NCBI GenBank assembly: GCA_964465065.1
Contig: CAYXHZ010000006.1
Span: 1 to 64,000, forward strand
From: CAYMND01 sp964465065
GTDB taxonomy: Bacteria > Acidobacteriota > Aminicenantia > UBA2199
Length of the DNA stretch: 64,000 bases
Direction of reading: 5' to 3'
Shown here: positions 16,008-23,815 of the stretch, piece by piece
Layout: every line of letters starts with the position of its first letter
Numbering within the stretch: position 1 is the stretch's first letter
The notes under the pieces: generated by a model
What the model saw: the letters and a program-made list of their open reading frames with translations, nothing else
The model's database searches: none
Told to the model about the DNA's origin: nothing
Program-made: the position numbers and the translations under genes

Positions 16008-16652
16008 TCACCCCCGCCTCCGTGTTCGCCACATGTAGACAGACACCAGAATGCCGATTACGGGGTAGGTAATACCAACCGTTGAACTGATCAAGAAGAG
16101 AGGCTGAATAATCAGGGCGGCAAACACAAAAGGCGCCGCGCAACCATGGATCAGCATCATGATTCTGATCGTTTTTATAATCCCGCGGCCTTTGATGGCC
16201 AAGGCCATGAACAATGTCGAAAGGCCCATCAAGGTATACGCCAGGCCATTGACAGCATAAAAAGGTTTACCTGCCGCCATTTCAAAGATCGAAACGCTTT
16301 GAAAGGTATTGTTTAAAAAAGAGGGGGCAATTATCATCACCTGTACAACATACACGACTGAATTCAAGGTGGCGTAAATGACGGCCAACGCCACTGCGAA
16401 CGAGAACAATATTTTCACTTTGTTTATTTCATCGCGATAGAGAGACAAGGTCATTCCCAGGAATGAATAGGCCAACAGCAGCGATGGTCCGTACCATGAA
16501 AGCGAAATCCAGAACTGCGATTCCATGACTCCTGTCAATCCCAAAACCGCTGCGACATCAAACATGATGTAAAAAAGAGATGATAAAATCGCCGTGATAA
16601 AGCCGAACATTTTTGCAGTGCGGAATTCCTGATCTGAAAACATGTCACTCAT
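16008..16652 (-). CDS. Six-helix membrane protein of unknown function
   Basis: A 214-residue protein with about six hydrophobic helices and short loops. No known motif was recognised. AAAGGAGGAG lies 3-9 nt before the ATG. Codon use is noticeably more AT-rich than the surrounding genes (many ATT, TTT and AAA codons), as is the 290 nt upstream, so this block may have been acquired. It stands next to the transposase remnant. Confidence 0.65.
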   Translation of the reverse strand: MSDMFSDQEFRTAKMFGFITAILSSLFYIMFDVAAVLGLTGVMESQFWISLSWYGPSLLLAYSFLGMTLSLYRDEINKVKILFSFAVALAVIYATLNSVVYVVQVMIIAPSFLNNTFQSVSIFEMAAGKPFYAVNGLAYTLMGLSTLFMALAIKGRGIIKTIRIMMLIHGCAAPFVFAALIIQPLFLISSTVGITYPVIGILVSVYMWRTRRRG

Positions 16653-16944
16653 TCGCTCCTCCTTTTGAGTGTTCCAAATGTCTTCAATGCGCTGTTAGGC
16701 CAGAAATGTTTCATTTTATACGGTCTGATCGAAAAAAGTTTGTTTTAATTCCCAATATAGCCATGATGATAAAGAAAGACACCGTGATTAAACCACAGAT
16801 CATACATATCACGCCATCGGAACATATACGGAGACGAGCGTTCAATGTTCCAGACAGGTAATCCGATACGCTGATTGTTATAGGACAGTGAAAACAATAA
16901 AGCAAGAAGATGACTCGGCAATTCGTCCGGTCGCGGCAGAAATT
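16653..16944. other. AT-rich intergenic region, no convincing gene
   Basis: It separates the 16008 gene from the lectin gene. A minus-strand frame (16711-16905) could encode one hydrophobic helix, but it would need a TTG start without a ribosome-binding site. A 32-codon plus-strand frame from 16763 is also unsupported. No terminator hairpin was seen. Confidence 0.4.
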
Positions 16945-17598
16945 TCAGTAGTAGATCGTCACCCGGAAGGAACCGGAATTGTCGCCGAAGTCGAAATCGT
17001 TGATGCCGATGAACAGGCGCCCGGCACGGCTCATGCGGATCGGCGCCCGGTTGTTGCCCACGTAGAACGGCGGACCATCCTCGGCCACCCGGGCGATGAC
17101 GGCCCCGGTCGGCTGTGTCGGCATGGTCTTGTCCTTGTGCCAGTTGAGATTGAGCTCACCGTCCTGGAAAACCGAATTCTTGTCGTCGATGAAGATCGAT
17201 CCGCTGCAGGAGAACATGATCTCCTGGCCGGTCTGCACCGTCAGACCGGTGTCGATCCATTGTTGACCGGCCTGGAGATCGACGCTGAGCGACCGTTTTT
17301 TTCGGCGCAGTTTCTGATACTTCTGCTCCACATCGTAGGCGGATTGAATGATTTGCGGGGCTGCCGAGGTGAACTCGATCTTCCATACCTTGCCGATCGG
17401 TATCCTCAATGTATGACTTTCCGCCTGCCCCTGTTTGAAGACATTGAAAAAAATCGTCTCGTAGCGCAGATCGACCATCTTGCCGATATACTGAGTGCCA
17501 TCGGTCGTATACAGGACATGATGCTCGGCAACCAGCGCCCGGGGCCAAGCCCAGATCAAGCCCAAAAACAAACCCAGCCAAGCCAGCCGTTTACTCAT
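16945..17598 (-). CDS. Exported LecA/PA-IL-like lectin-domain protein
   Basis: A 217-residue protein. A signal peptide (1 to about 25) is followed by an all-beta region (about 27-95) with a TDGTQYIGKMVDL-type strand pattern and a short Lys/Arg-rich helix (about 100). The C-terminal domain (about 108-217) resembles PA-IL/LecA galactophilic lectins and related CBM-like sandwiches: WIDTGLTVQTGQEIMFSCSG, GAVIARVAEDGPPFYVGNN, GRLFIGINDFDFGDNSGSF. The ND...DNSG pattern corresponds to the calcium and sugar loop of LecA. The ATG at 17598 overlaps the upstream DapF-like gene by 8 nt, so it is the third gene of an htrA operon. It probably acts in the periplasm or at the cell surface; the ligand is unknown. 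Confidence 0.72.
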   Translation of the reverse strand: MSKRLAWLGLFLGLIWAWPRALVAEHHVLYTTDGTQYIGKMVDLRYETIFFNVFKQGQAESHTLRIPIGKVWKIEFTSAAPQIIQSAYDVEQKYQKLRRKKRSLSVDLQAGQQWIDTGLTVQTGQEIMFSCSGSIFIDDKNSVFQDGELNLNWHKDKTMPTQPTGAVIARVAEDGPPFYVGNNRAPIRMSRAGRLFIGINDFDFGDNSGSFRVTIYY

Positions 17599-18427
17599 CG
17601 CCAGACTCCAGATATTCTCCCTTATAAACGATCCGGGTACGGTTTTCAATAAAGATGCGGTCGCAACCGGATATTTTTATTTTTTCCCCGCTCGGCGGCA
17701 AGAAAACCAGCTCGCTCAAACCTGGTTCGAGAGCCCGGAGCACCGCGTAGGCGCCGGCCGTTCCGGTGGACGAGGACAGGGTCGCTCCGACGCCGCGCTC
17801 GTAAAAGCGGATGCCGACCCCGTCGTCGCCCCGGTCGGTGATGATCGACACGTTGGTGCGCTGCGGAAAGATCGGTTGGCGGTGCAGTTCTTCGGCCAAG
17901 GCCAGCGCCTCGGCCGTCGATTGTCCGGCTGCCTGAAAGAAAACGACCTGCGGGTTGCCGACGGCGACCGGGTAGAAACGGAGGGAACGGTGATAAAACC
18001 CGTCACGCCAGCGCCGCTGCGGGTCGGCATTGAGAAAAGGGAAAAATCGGCTGTCGGCGAAATCCGGAAGCCCCAGATCGATCCGCAGACGGTAGCCGTT
18101 GTCCCGGCTGTCCAGCAGGCGGTGGCGATAGAGGTCGCGAATCCCGGCCAGCTCGATGGTATCGCCGTTCGCACCCAGATGGCACAAGAGCGCGCTCAGA
18201 CCGGCCATACCGTTGCCGGACAGTTCGGCCTCCAGGCCATCCTGGTTGAAAATGCGGAAAGAAACCGGCCGAACGGACCGGTCGTAAACGACCAGCCCGT
18301 CCGCGCCCGCACCGTAGTGACGGTCGCACCAGCGCCGCACCTGCGTCGGCGAAGGTGGCCCGCTCAGCTCGGCGGCATCGACCTGTAAAAAGTCGTTACC
18401 GCCGCTGCAGCTCTTGTAAAAAACCAT
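17591..18427 (-). CDS. Diaminopimelate epimerase (DapF) homologue lacking both catalytic cysteines
   Basis: A 278-residue two-domain DapF fold. Substrate-contact positions are retained: GGNDFLQVD (Asn), FRIFNQDG, TNVSII and ERGVGAT. DapF uses two cysteines (E. coli Cys73 and Cys217) as acid and base to interconvert LL- and meso-diaminopimelate. Here the motifs read ELSGNG with Ser70, and ATLSSSTGTA with Ser219, so both cysteines are serine. The family also contains PhzF- and proline-racemase-type enzymes, some with Ser or Thr at one of these sites, so a dehydratase or other isomerase activity, or no catalysis, is possible. The ATG at 18427 (GTG at 18430 is the alternative) overlaps the htrA stop. 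Confidence 0.8.
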   Translation of the reverse strand: MVFYKSCSGGNDFLQVDAAELSGPPSPTQVRRWCDRHYGAGADGLVVYDRSVRPVSFRIFNQDGLEAELSGNGMAGLSALLCHLGANGDTIELAGIRDLYRHRLLDSRDNGYRLRIDLGLPDFADSRFFPFLNADPQRRWRDGFYHRSLRFYPVAVGNPQVVFFQAAGQSTAEALALAEELHRQPIFPQRTNVSIITDRGDDGVGIRFYERGVGATLSSSTGTAGAYAVLRALEPGLSELVFLPPSGEKIKISGCDRIFIENRTRIVYKGEYLESGDE

Positions 18428-19896
18428 CACTCTTCGGGAATGGTGAACGGAATGACCTGCTCGTTGCCCTGGCGGTTGATGTAGAGGTAAACGCCGTCAC
18501 CCGGTGAACGCCGGCCCATGAGCTCGCGGAACTGTTTGACCGATCTCAGTTCGGTCCGGCCGACGGCGATGATGACGTCGTTGGGCCGCAAACCCTGCTG
18601 ATGCGCCGCACCGCCGCGCACCACCTGGTCGACGACGACGCCCTCGTCGGTCTTGAGCTTGCGGCGCGAGGCCTCGGCGGCGTTGTTGTCCACCAGCACC
18701 ATGCCCAGATCGATGAGCCCGCCGTCTTCCCCTTCGGCCTGGATGGTCTCCGATTCCGGAGCCTCGCCGACGATGACCGTGAACGAGATGGGCTTGCCGT
18801 CACGCACAACGCCGACCGCCAGCTTTTCTCCCGGTTTGAGTTCGGCCACTTTGATGCTCAGCAGGCGGGATTCCTTGATCGGTTCTCCGCCCAGCGAAGT
18901 GATCAGATCGAGCTTCTTGAGGCCCGCCTTCTCGGCCGGTGAACCTTTCTCGACCGAGCGGATCAGGATACCGGGCTGACCGATATCGAACTTCTTGGCT
19001 CTTTCCTCGTCCATTTCCTCGATTTCCACACCCAGCCAACCGCGGATGACGCGGCCGCCCTTCTTGAGGTCCGCCACGACCCGTCTGGCCAGATTGGAGG
19101 TGATGGCGAAACCCAGGCCGATGCTGCCGCCGCTGTTGGAAACGATGACCGAGTTGATACCGATGACCTGGCCCTGCATGTTGATCAGCGGACCGCCGGA
19201 ATTGCCCTGGTTGATGGCGGCGTCGGTCTGGATGAAATCCTGGTACTGCAGACCGGACTGACGCAGCCCTTCCATGTAACGGCCCTTGGCGGAAATGATG
19301 CCGCTGGTGACGGTCAGATCCTGGTAGAGAGGGTTGCCGATGGCCAGAACCCATTCCCCGACCTCGGCCTTGTCGGCGTCGCCCATTTCCAGGTAGGGGT
19401 GATCGCCACCCTCGATCTTGAGCAGGGCCAGATCGGTCTTGGAATCCTCGCCGATCTTCTTGGCCTTGTATTTCTTCTTGTCGATGGTCTCGATGGTGAT
19501 GCTGATGGCGTCCTTGACCACGTGATGATTGGTAATGATGTAGCCGTCGGCGGAAATGAAGAAGCCCGAACCCAAACCTTCGACGGGTTGACGTCGCTGC
19601 GGCTGCATGTTGAAGAAGCGGTCGAAGATGTCATCGCCGAAAGGGGACTGGCTCCTTTCGGAAATGATCTGCGTCGACACCTTGACCACGGCCGGCCGCA
19701 CTTTGCGTACGATCGGGGCGAAGCCCATACCCTGGGCCGGATTGTTGTCGGTGGCCGCCAGGACCGGAGTCGCTGTCAATCCCAAAACCTCGGCGGGAGG
19801 ATTATCCGTCGCATCCCGGTTCAGAAAACCCGTGAAGGCCAGAGTGGACAGGCCGACCAGGAATCCCAGCAAACTGGCTAAAACAACTTTTTTCAT
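18427..19896 (-). CDS. htrA: DegP/HtrA-type periplasmic serine protease (Do family)
   Basis: A 489-residue protein. An N-terminal hydrophobic segment (about 3-24) acts as anchor or signal. The trypsin-like domain carries His125 (TNHHVV), Asp155 (SKTDLALL) and Ser233 (GNSGGP), and two PDZ domains follow (about 270-370 and 395-489). It degrades or refolds damaged envelope proteins. ATG at 19896 (MKK) is chosen over the ATG 6 nt upstream, because AAGGAGG lies 6 nt before the former and directly abuts the latter. It is the first gene of the htrA / dapF-like / lectin operon. TTGACA lies further upstream, but no clear matching -10 was identified. Confidence 0.95.
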   Translation of the reverse strand: MKKVVLASLLGFLVGLSTLAFTGFLNRDATDNPPAEVLGLTATPVLAATDNNPAQGMGFAPIVRKVRPAVVKVSTQIISERSQSPFGDDIFDRFFNMQPQRRQPVEGLGSGFFISADGYIITNHHVVKDAISITIETIDKKKYKAKKIGEDSKTDLALLKIEGGDHPYLEMGDADKAEVGEWVLAIGNPLYQDLTVTSGIISAKGRYMEGLRQSGLQYQDFIQTDAAINQGNSGGPLINMQGQVIGINSVIVSNSGGSIGLGFAITSNLARRVVADLKKGGRVIRGWLGVEIEEMDEERAKKFDIGQPGILIRSVEKGSPAEKAGLKKLDLITSLGGEPIKESRLLSIKVAELKPGEKLAVGVVRDGKPISFTVIVGEAPESETIQAEGEDGGLIDLGMVLVDNNAAEASRRKLKTDEGVVVDQVVRGGAAHQQGLRPNDVIIAVGRTELRSVKQFRELMGRRSPGDGVYLYINRQGNEQVIPFTIPEE

Positions 19897-20184
19897 GTGC
19901 ATCCTCCTTTGTATAGATAGTCTATCGGTATTCGATTACTATCAGACGCTCTGTCAACCCATCGGGTTTCACGATTGATTTTAACACGATTGGCGGCGGG
20001 ACAGAATGCCGGACAGGCGGAAAAATATGCAGCCTCACGGCGGTTTTTTCCGCACCCGACCCGCACCGCCACCGTGCAGCGCCGTGCCCCGGAATGACGC
20101 CTGAGCCGGGTCCAGAGCCGTAAATGCGGACGGGCCGGACCGGACCGTCACGGTCTGCGCACATGGCAACGGAATTGCTGAACG
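19897..20184. other. Divergent intergenic region between htrA and fliK-like gene
   Basis: It holds the htrA leader and presumably promoters for both genes. A short GC-rich palindrome GACCGTCACGGTC occurs near 20140-20155. No gene or RNA was recognised. Confidence 0.3.
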
Positions 20185-21411
20185 ATGGGCATGAACATAC
20201 CTACTGGCAGCGTCTCGACCCTCAGCCTTCGTATCGACAATCGTTGCCGGCTGTCCGGCGACAGCCAGTCCCCCAGAACGGACAGAAAAGGCAAACCGGC
20301 CCAGGCCGACAACGATTTCGAACAGGCGATCAGTACGCAGAACCTTCCCGAGCCCCAGCCCCCGAAAGAGCAGGAAACCGAAACATCCGGAACCGAAACG
20401 CAAACCAGACCCGCCGACAGTCCGGCCAGTGCCGACGACACGGCGGCGGCCGATTTGCCAGCCTCTCAGGAACTTCAGGGCGAAACGGCCGACTCCGATC
20501 CGGCCAGAGCGCAGGAACAAACCCGGACCGATGCCCCGGCCCAGATCCAGACCGAACTGCGCTTGCCGCAACCCCAGTTTATCCAGCAAACGGCAGCGAT
20601 CGCCTTCGACAGCGCCCTGGTCGATCTCTCGGCAGACGCAGGACCGCAGACCGCCAAGCCGGTGCCGGAGCAGGCGCCTGCCACGTCCCGGACCGATCCG
20701 GCCGCCAGCAAGGTCATCCAGACCAATATTCCCGCGCAGACCGAGCCAAGCCCCTTGCCCTGGACAGACGGCGAACAGAACGAAGGCGCCGGCACTGCGA
20801 CAGTCTCCGAACCGGTTTTACCCAAAAAAATTCCCGAAAAGGGACTGCCAACCGGACTCGGCCACAGCCAGCCGGAGAACGGCCTGACGCCGCCAACCGG
20901 CGTTCCGTCCGGTGAGGCAGCGGTCAATACGGCCCAGATCAGCCAGGCGACGCCGGTCTGGCAGAACAGCCCGGTCAACCCCGCCGACATCATCGACCAG
21001 GTCCGGGTGCAGATCCTGCAGGGCAGCAAGTCGGGTGAAAAAAAGATCACCATGCAATTGCAACCCCCGGAACTCGGCAAGATGAGCATCGAACTGTCCC
21101 TGAGCGACAAACAGATCGAGGCCCGCATCTACACCGAACATCAGGTGGTCCGCGAGGTGGTACTGTCACAGATCGAGCAGCTGCGCTCGCAACTGGCCCA
21201 GGAAGGTTGGAATCTCAACAAGGTCGATGTCAACATCGGCACCTTTCGCGAACAGCAGGACCAGACGGCCCAGGCTGCACTGCAATCGCTCAGAGCCGGC
21301 TACCGTGGCGGCGCGGCCGCCGGTCGGGACGGGCAAACGGAAAGCGCCGATACCGCTCAGCGGGTCTGGCAACCACCGGGATTGGGCAGAAGGGTGAACC
21401 TGATCGTCTGA
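20185..21411 (+). CDS. FliK-like flagellar hook-length control protein (orphan)
   Basis: A 408-residue protein. Residues 1 to about 265 are low-complexity, rich in Pro, Gln, Thr and Ala, as in the ruler region of FliK. Residues about 270-350 match the C-terminal Flg_hook domain: VQILQGSKSGEKKITMQLQPPELGKMSIELS, ARIYTEHQVVREVV and LRSQLAQEGWNLNKVDVNIG. FliK measures hook length and switches export specificity. No other flagellar gene is nearby, so it may be separated from a flagellar locus or have a related secretion role. No strong ribosome-binding site was seen; ATG at 20191 is an alternative start. The start is therefore uncertain. Confidence 0.72.
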   Translation: MGMNIPTGSVSTLSLRIDNRCRLSGDSQSPRTDRKGKPAQADNDFEQAISTQNLPEPQPPKEQETETSGTETQTRPADSPASADDTAAADLPASQELQGETADSDPARAQEQTRTDAPAQIQTELRLPQPQFIQQTAAIAFDSALVDLSADAGPQTAKPVPEQAPATSRTDPAASKVIQTNIPAQTEPSPLPWTDGEQNEGAGTATVSEPVLPKKIPEKGLPTGLGHSQPENGLTPPTGVPSGEAAVNTAQISQATPVWQNSPVNPADIIDQVRVQILQGSKSGEKKITMQLQPPELGKMSIELSLSDKQIEARIYTEHQVVREVVLSQIEQLRSQLAQEGWNLNKVDVNIGTFREQQDQTAQAALQSLRAGYRGGAAAGRDGQTESADTAQRVWQPPGLGRRVNLIV

Positions 21412-21506
21412 AGCGGATCGACGACTAACTCCTGACAAAATAAAAAAAGCAGCGCATTACAGATATGCCGCATTCTTGGCAACGGGGTGAAAAAAAACGG
21501 CGATTG

Positions 21507-21522
21507 TGTAACATCTGTTACA
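21507..21522. promoter_or_regulatory. CRP/FNR-family operator upstream of hcp
   Basis: Perfect 16-bp palindrome TGTAACATCTGTTACA. A TAAAAT -10-like box at 21544-21549 predicts a start near 21556, which puts the palindrome centre at about -41.5, the class II activator position. HcpR and other CRP/FNR-type regulators control hcp in many anaerobes. The regulator is not in this window. Confidence 0.6.
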
Positions 21523-21573
21523 ACATAGGCGACAAGGAGCGGCTAAAATGATTGCAGAACCAAGGAGGAACTC

Positions 21574-23202
21574 ATGTCAATGTTTTGTTTTCAATGTCAG
21601 GAGACGGCACGCAACACGGGCTGCACCGTCAAGGGAGTATGCGGCAAGAAGGAAGAGACCGCCCTGCTTCAGGACCTGCTGATCTATACCTGCAAGGGTA
21701 TCGCCATGGCCGCCAGCCATCAATACGATCAGGCCGCCGGCCGTTTCATCATCAGCGCCCTGTTTTCCACCATCACCAACGCCAATTTCGACGATGACCG
21801 CCTGCAGGCCCTGATTCAGGAAGGGCTGGGCATCCGCAGACAGCTGGTCAACAGCTGCGGTCAGAAATGCTGCTCGGGTCCCGACTGCCACGACGCCCTG
21901 AGCTGGGAAGGCCGCAGCCTCGAGGATCTGCTGGCCAAGGCCCGGACCGTGGGCGTCATGTCCTGCCCGGATCCCGACATCCGTTCTCTGCGGGAACTGG
22001 TCGTCTACGGCCTGAAAGGCATCGCAGCTTACGCCTCGCACGCCGAACACCTGGGCTACGAGGACGACGAGATCTACCGGTTCATGTTCAAGGCCCTGCC
22101 GGCCACCCTGAAACTGAGCGACGCGGAAAGCCTCAAGGCCCTGGTTCTGGAAACCGGGAAATTCGCCGTACAGACCATGGCCCTGCTCGACCGGGCCAAC
22201 ACGGAAAAATACGGTCACCCGGAAATCACCCAGGTCAACATCGGTGTCGGTACCCGACCGGGCATCCTGATCTCCGGACATGACCTGCACGACATGGAAA
22301 TGCTGCTGAAGCAGACGGAAGGCAAGGGTGTCGACGTCTACACCCACAGCGAGATGCTGCCGGCCAATTACTACCCGGCCTTCAAGAAACACAAACACTT
22401 CGTGGGCAACTACGGCAACGCCTGGTGGAAACAGGCTGAGGAATTCGAAAAATTCAACGGCGCCATCCTCATGACCACCAACTGCATCATCCCGGTCCGG
22501 GAATCATATCTGGGACGCATCTTCACCACCGGTATGGCCGGTTACCCCGGAGTCCGTCACATCCAGGCCGGCAAAGACGGCCGAAAAGACTTTTCGGCAG
22601 TCATCGAGACGGCCCTGGCCTGTCCTCCGCCGCAACAGATCGAGGAAGGCTCCATCGTAGGCGGCTTTGCCCACAACCAAGTGCTGGCTCTGGCCGACAA
22701 GGTGGTGGCCGCCGTCAAGAGCGGCGCCATCAAACGCTTTGTGGTCATGGCCGGCTGCGACGGCCGCCACACCAGCCGGCAGTACTTCAGCGACGTGGCC
22801 CAGACCCTGCCCAAGGACACCGTCATCCTGACCGCCGGTTGCGCAAAGTACCGCTACAACAAACTGAAATTGGGCGATATCGGCGGCATTCCCCGGGTTC
22901 TGGACGCCGGACAGTGCAACGACTCCTATTCGCTGGCTCTCATCGCACTCAAGTTGAAAGAGGTGTTCGGATTGGCCAGCATCAACGATCTGCCCCTGTC
23001 CTTCGATATCGCCTGGTACGAACAGAAAGCGGTGGCCGTGCTGCTGGCCCTGCTCTACCTGGGAGTGAAAGGCATCCGCCTCGGCCCTACCCTGCCCGGA
23101 TTTTTGTCCCCCAACGTGGCGAAGGTGCTGGTGGAACTGTTCGATATCAAGGCGATCGGCCAAGCCGGCGACGATGTCGCCCGGATGATGTCCGGTCACT
23201 GA
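21574..23202 (+). CDS. hcp: Hybrid-cluster protein (hydroxylamine reductase / NO detoxification), class I
   Basis: A 542-residue protein starting MSMFCFQCQETARNTGC with C5-x2-C8-x8-C17-x5-C23, the compact motif for the [4Fe-4S] cluster of class I Hcp from strict anaerobes (class II enzymes such as E. coli have a wider spacing). Ligands of the hybrid Fe-S-O cluster are visible downstream (SGHDLHDM, TTNCIIPV, AGCDGRH, TAGCAKYRYN and DAGQCNDSYS). Hcp reduces NO or hydroxylamine and protects against nitrosative stress. AAGGAGG lies 5 nt before the ATG. It is monocistronic, with an FNR-type palindrome upstream and a GC-rich hairpin downstream. Confidence 0.97.
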   Translation: MSMFCFQCQETARNTGCTVKGVCGKKEETALLQDLLIYTCKGIAMAASHQYDQAAGRFIISALFSTITNANFDDDRLQALIQEGLGIRRQLVNSCGQKCCSGPDCHDALSWEGRSLEDLLAKARTVGVMSCPDPDIRSLRELVVYGLKGIAAYASHAEHLGYEDDEIYRFMFKALPATLKLSDAESLKALVLETGKFAVQTMALLDRANTEKYGHPEITQVNIGVGTRPGILISGHDLHDMEMLLKQTEGKGVDVYTHSEMLPANYYPAFKKHKHFVGNYGNAWWKQAEEFEKFNGAILMTTNCIIPVRESYLGRIFTTGMAGYPGVRHIQAGKDGRKDFSAVIETALACPPPQQIEEGSIVGGFAHNQVLALADKVVAAVKSGAIKRFVVMAGCDGRHTSRQYFSDVAQTLPKDTVILTAGCAKYRYNKLKLGDIGGIPRVLDAGQCNDSYSLALIALKLKEVFGLASINDLPLSFDIAWYEQKAVAVLLALLYLGVKGIRLGPTLPGFLSPNVAKVLVELFDIKAIGQAGDDVARMMSGH

Positions 23203-23219
23203 TCCCGTATTCCGACGGG

Positions 23220-23245
23220 CGGCGGCAGGCACGCGCCTGCCGCCG
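23220..23245. terminator. GC-rich hairpin between convergent hcp and kdsC
   Basis: Arms CGGCGGCAGGC and GCCTGCCGCCG (11 bp) around a 4-nt loop. There is no T-tract, so it may act as a weak bidirectional terminator. Confidence 0.45.
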
Positions 23246-23254
23246 TCGTCCGGA

Positions 23255-23815
23255 TCAGGAGTTGATCTGGTTGAGCAGGGACTGCTCGTCCTGCGAGGAT
23301 TTGATCTTGATGAAGATGTCGGACCATTTCTCCTGGGCGTCCAGGATGAAATCGATCACTTCGCGCACCGCACCCCGGCCACCGTAGCGCTTAGCGATGT
23401 AGTGGGCGATCCGTTTGATCAGAGGGTGCGCGTCCCCGACCGCCGCCGAGAAACCGACCATACCCATCACCTCGGCGTCACCGATGTCGTCGCCGATGTA
23501 ACAGACCTGATCCTTGGTCAGTTCGTATTTGTTGAGCAGCTCCATCAGGGGTTCGGTTTTATCGCTGATCCCTTCGTAATAGTTTTCGATCTGCAGCTCC
23601 TGGGCCCGGCGGCGTACCGTCTGCGACACTTTTCCGGTGATGATGGCCGTATGCAGACCGGCCAGACCGGCAAAAACCACACCGGTGCCGTCCTTGACGT
23701 CGAAAGACTTGATCGTTTCCCCGGAAGGCAGCATGAAAAAACGCCCGTCCGACAAGGTGCCGTCGACATCCATCACAATCAGCTTCACGCGTTTGGCCAA
23801 TTCTTTCTGGTCCAT
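23255..23815 (-). CDS. kdsC: 3-deoxy-D-manno-octulosonate 8-phosphate phosphatase KdsC
   Basis: A 186-residue HAD-superfamily C0 phosphatase. The catalytic motif is D16-V-D18-G-T (VMDVDGTLSDGRF), with FDVKDGTGV, ITGK and the motif 3/4 region YIGDDIGDAEVM. It is typical of KdsC, which removes phosphate from Kdo-8-P to give Kdo for LPS inner core. ATG at 23815 is preferred because it overlaps the kdsD stop (TAATG) with GGAG 8 nt upstream. It is third in the kdsA-kdsD-kdsC operon. The C-terminal tail (about 165-186) is longer than in minimal KdsC. Confidence 0.93.
   Translation of the reverse strand: MDQKELAKRVKLIVMDVDGTLSDGRFFMLPSGETIKSFDVKDGTGVVFAGLAGLHTAIITGKVSQTVRRRAQELQIENYYEGISDKTEPLMELLNKYELTKDQVCYIGDDIGDAEVMGMVGFSAAVGDAHPLIKRIAHYIAKRYGGRGAVREVIDFILDAQEKWSDIFIKIKSSQDEQSLLNQINS

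Noticed and set aside
16711..16905. Possible 64-residue membrane peptide on the minus strand
   Set aside because: It needs a TTG start, has no ribosome-binding site and no homology known to me; left as intergenic.
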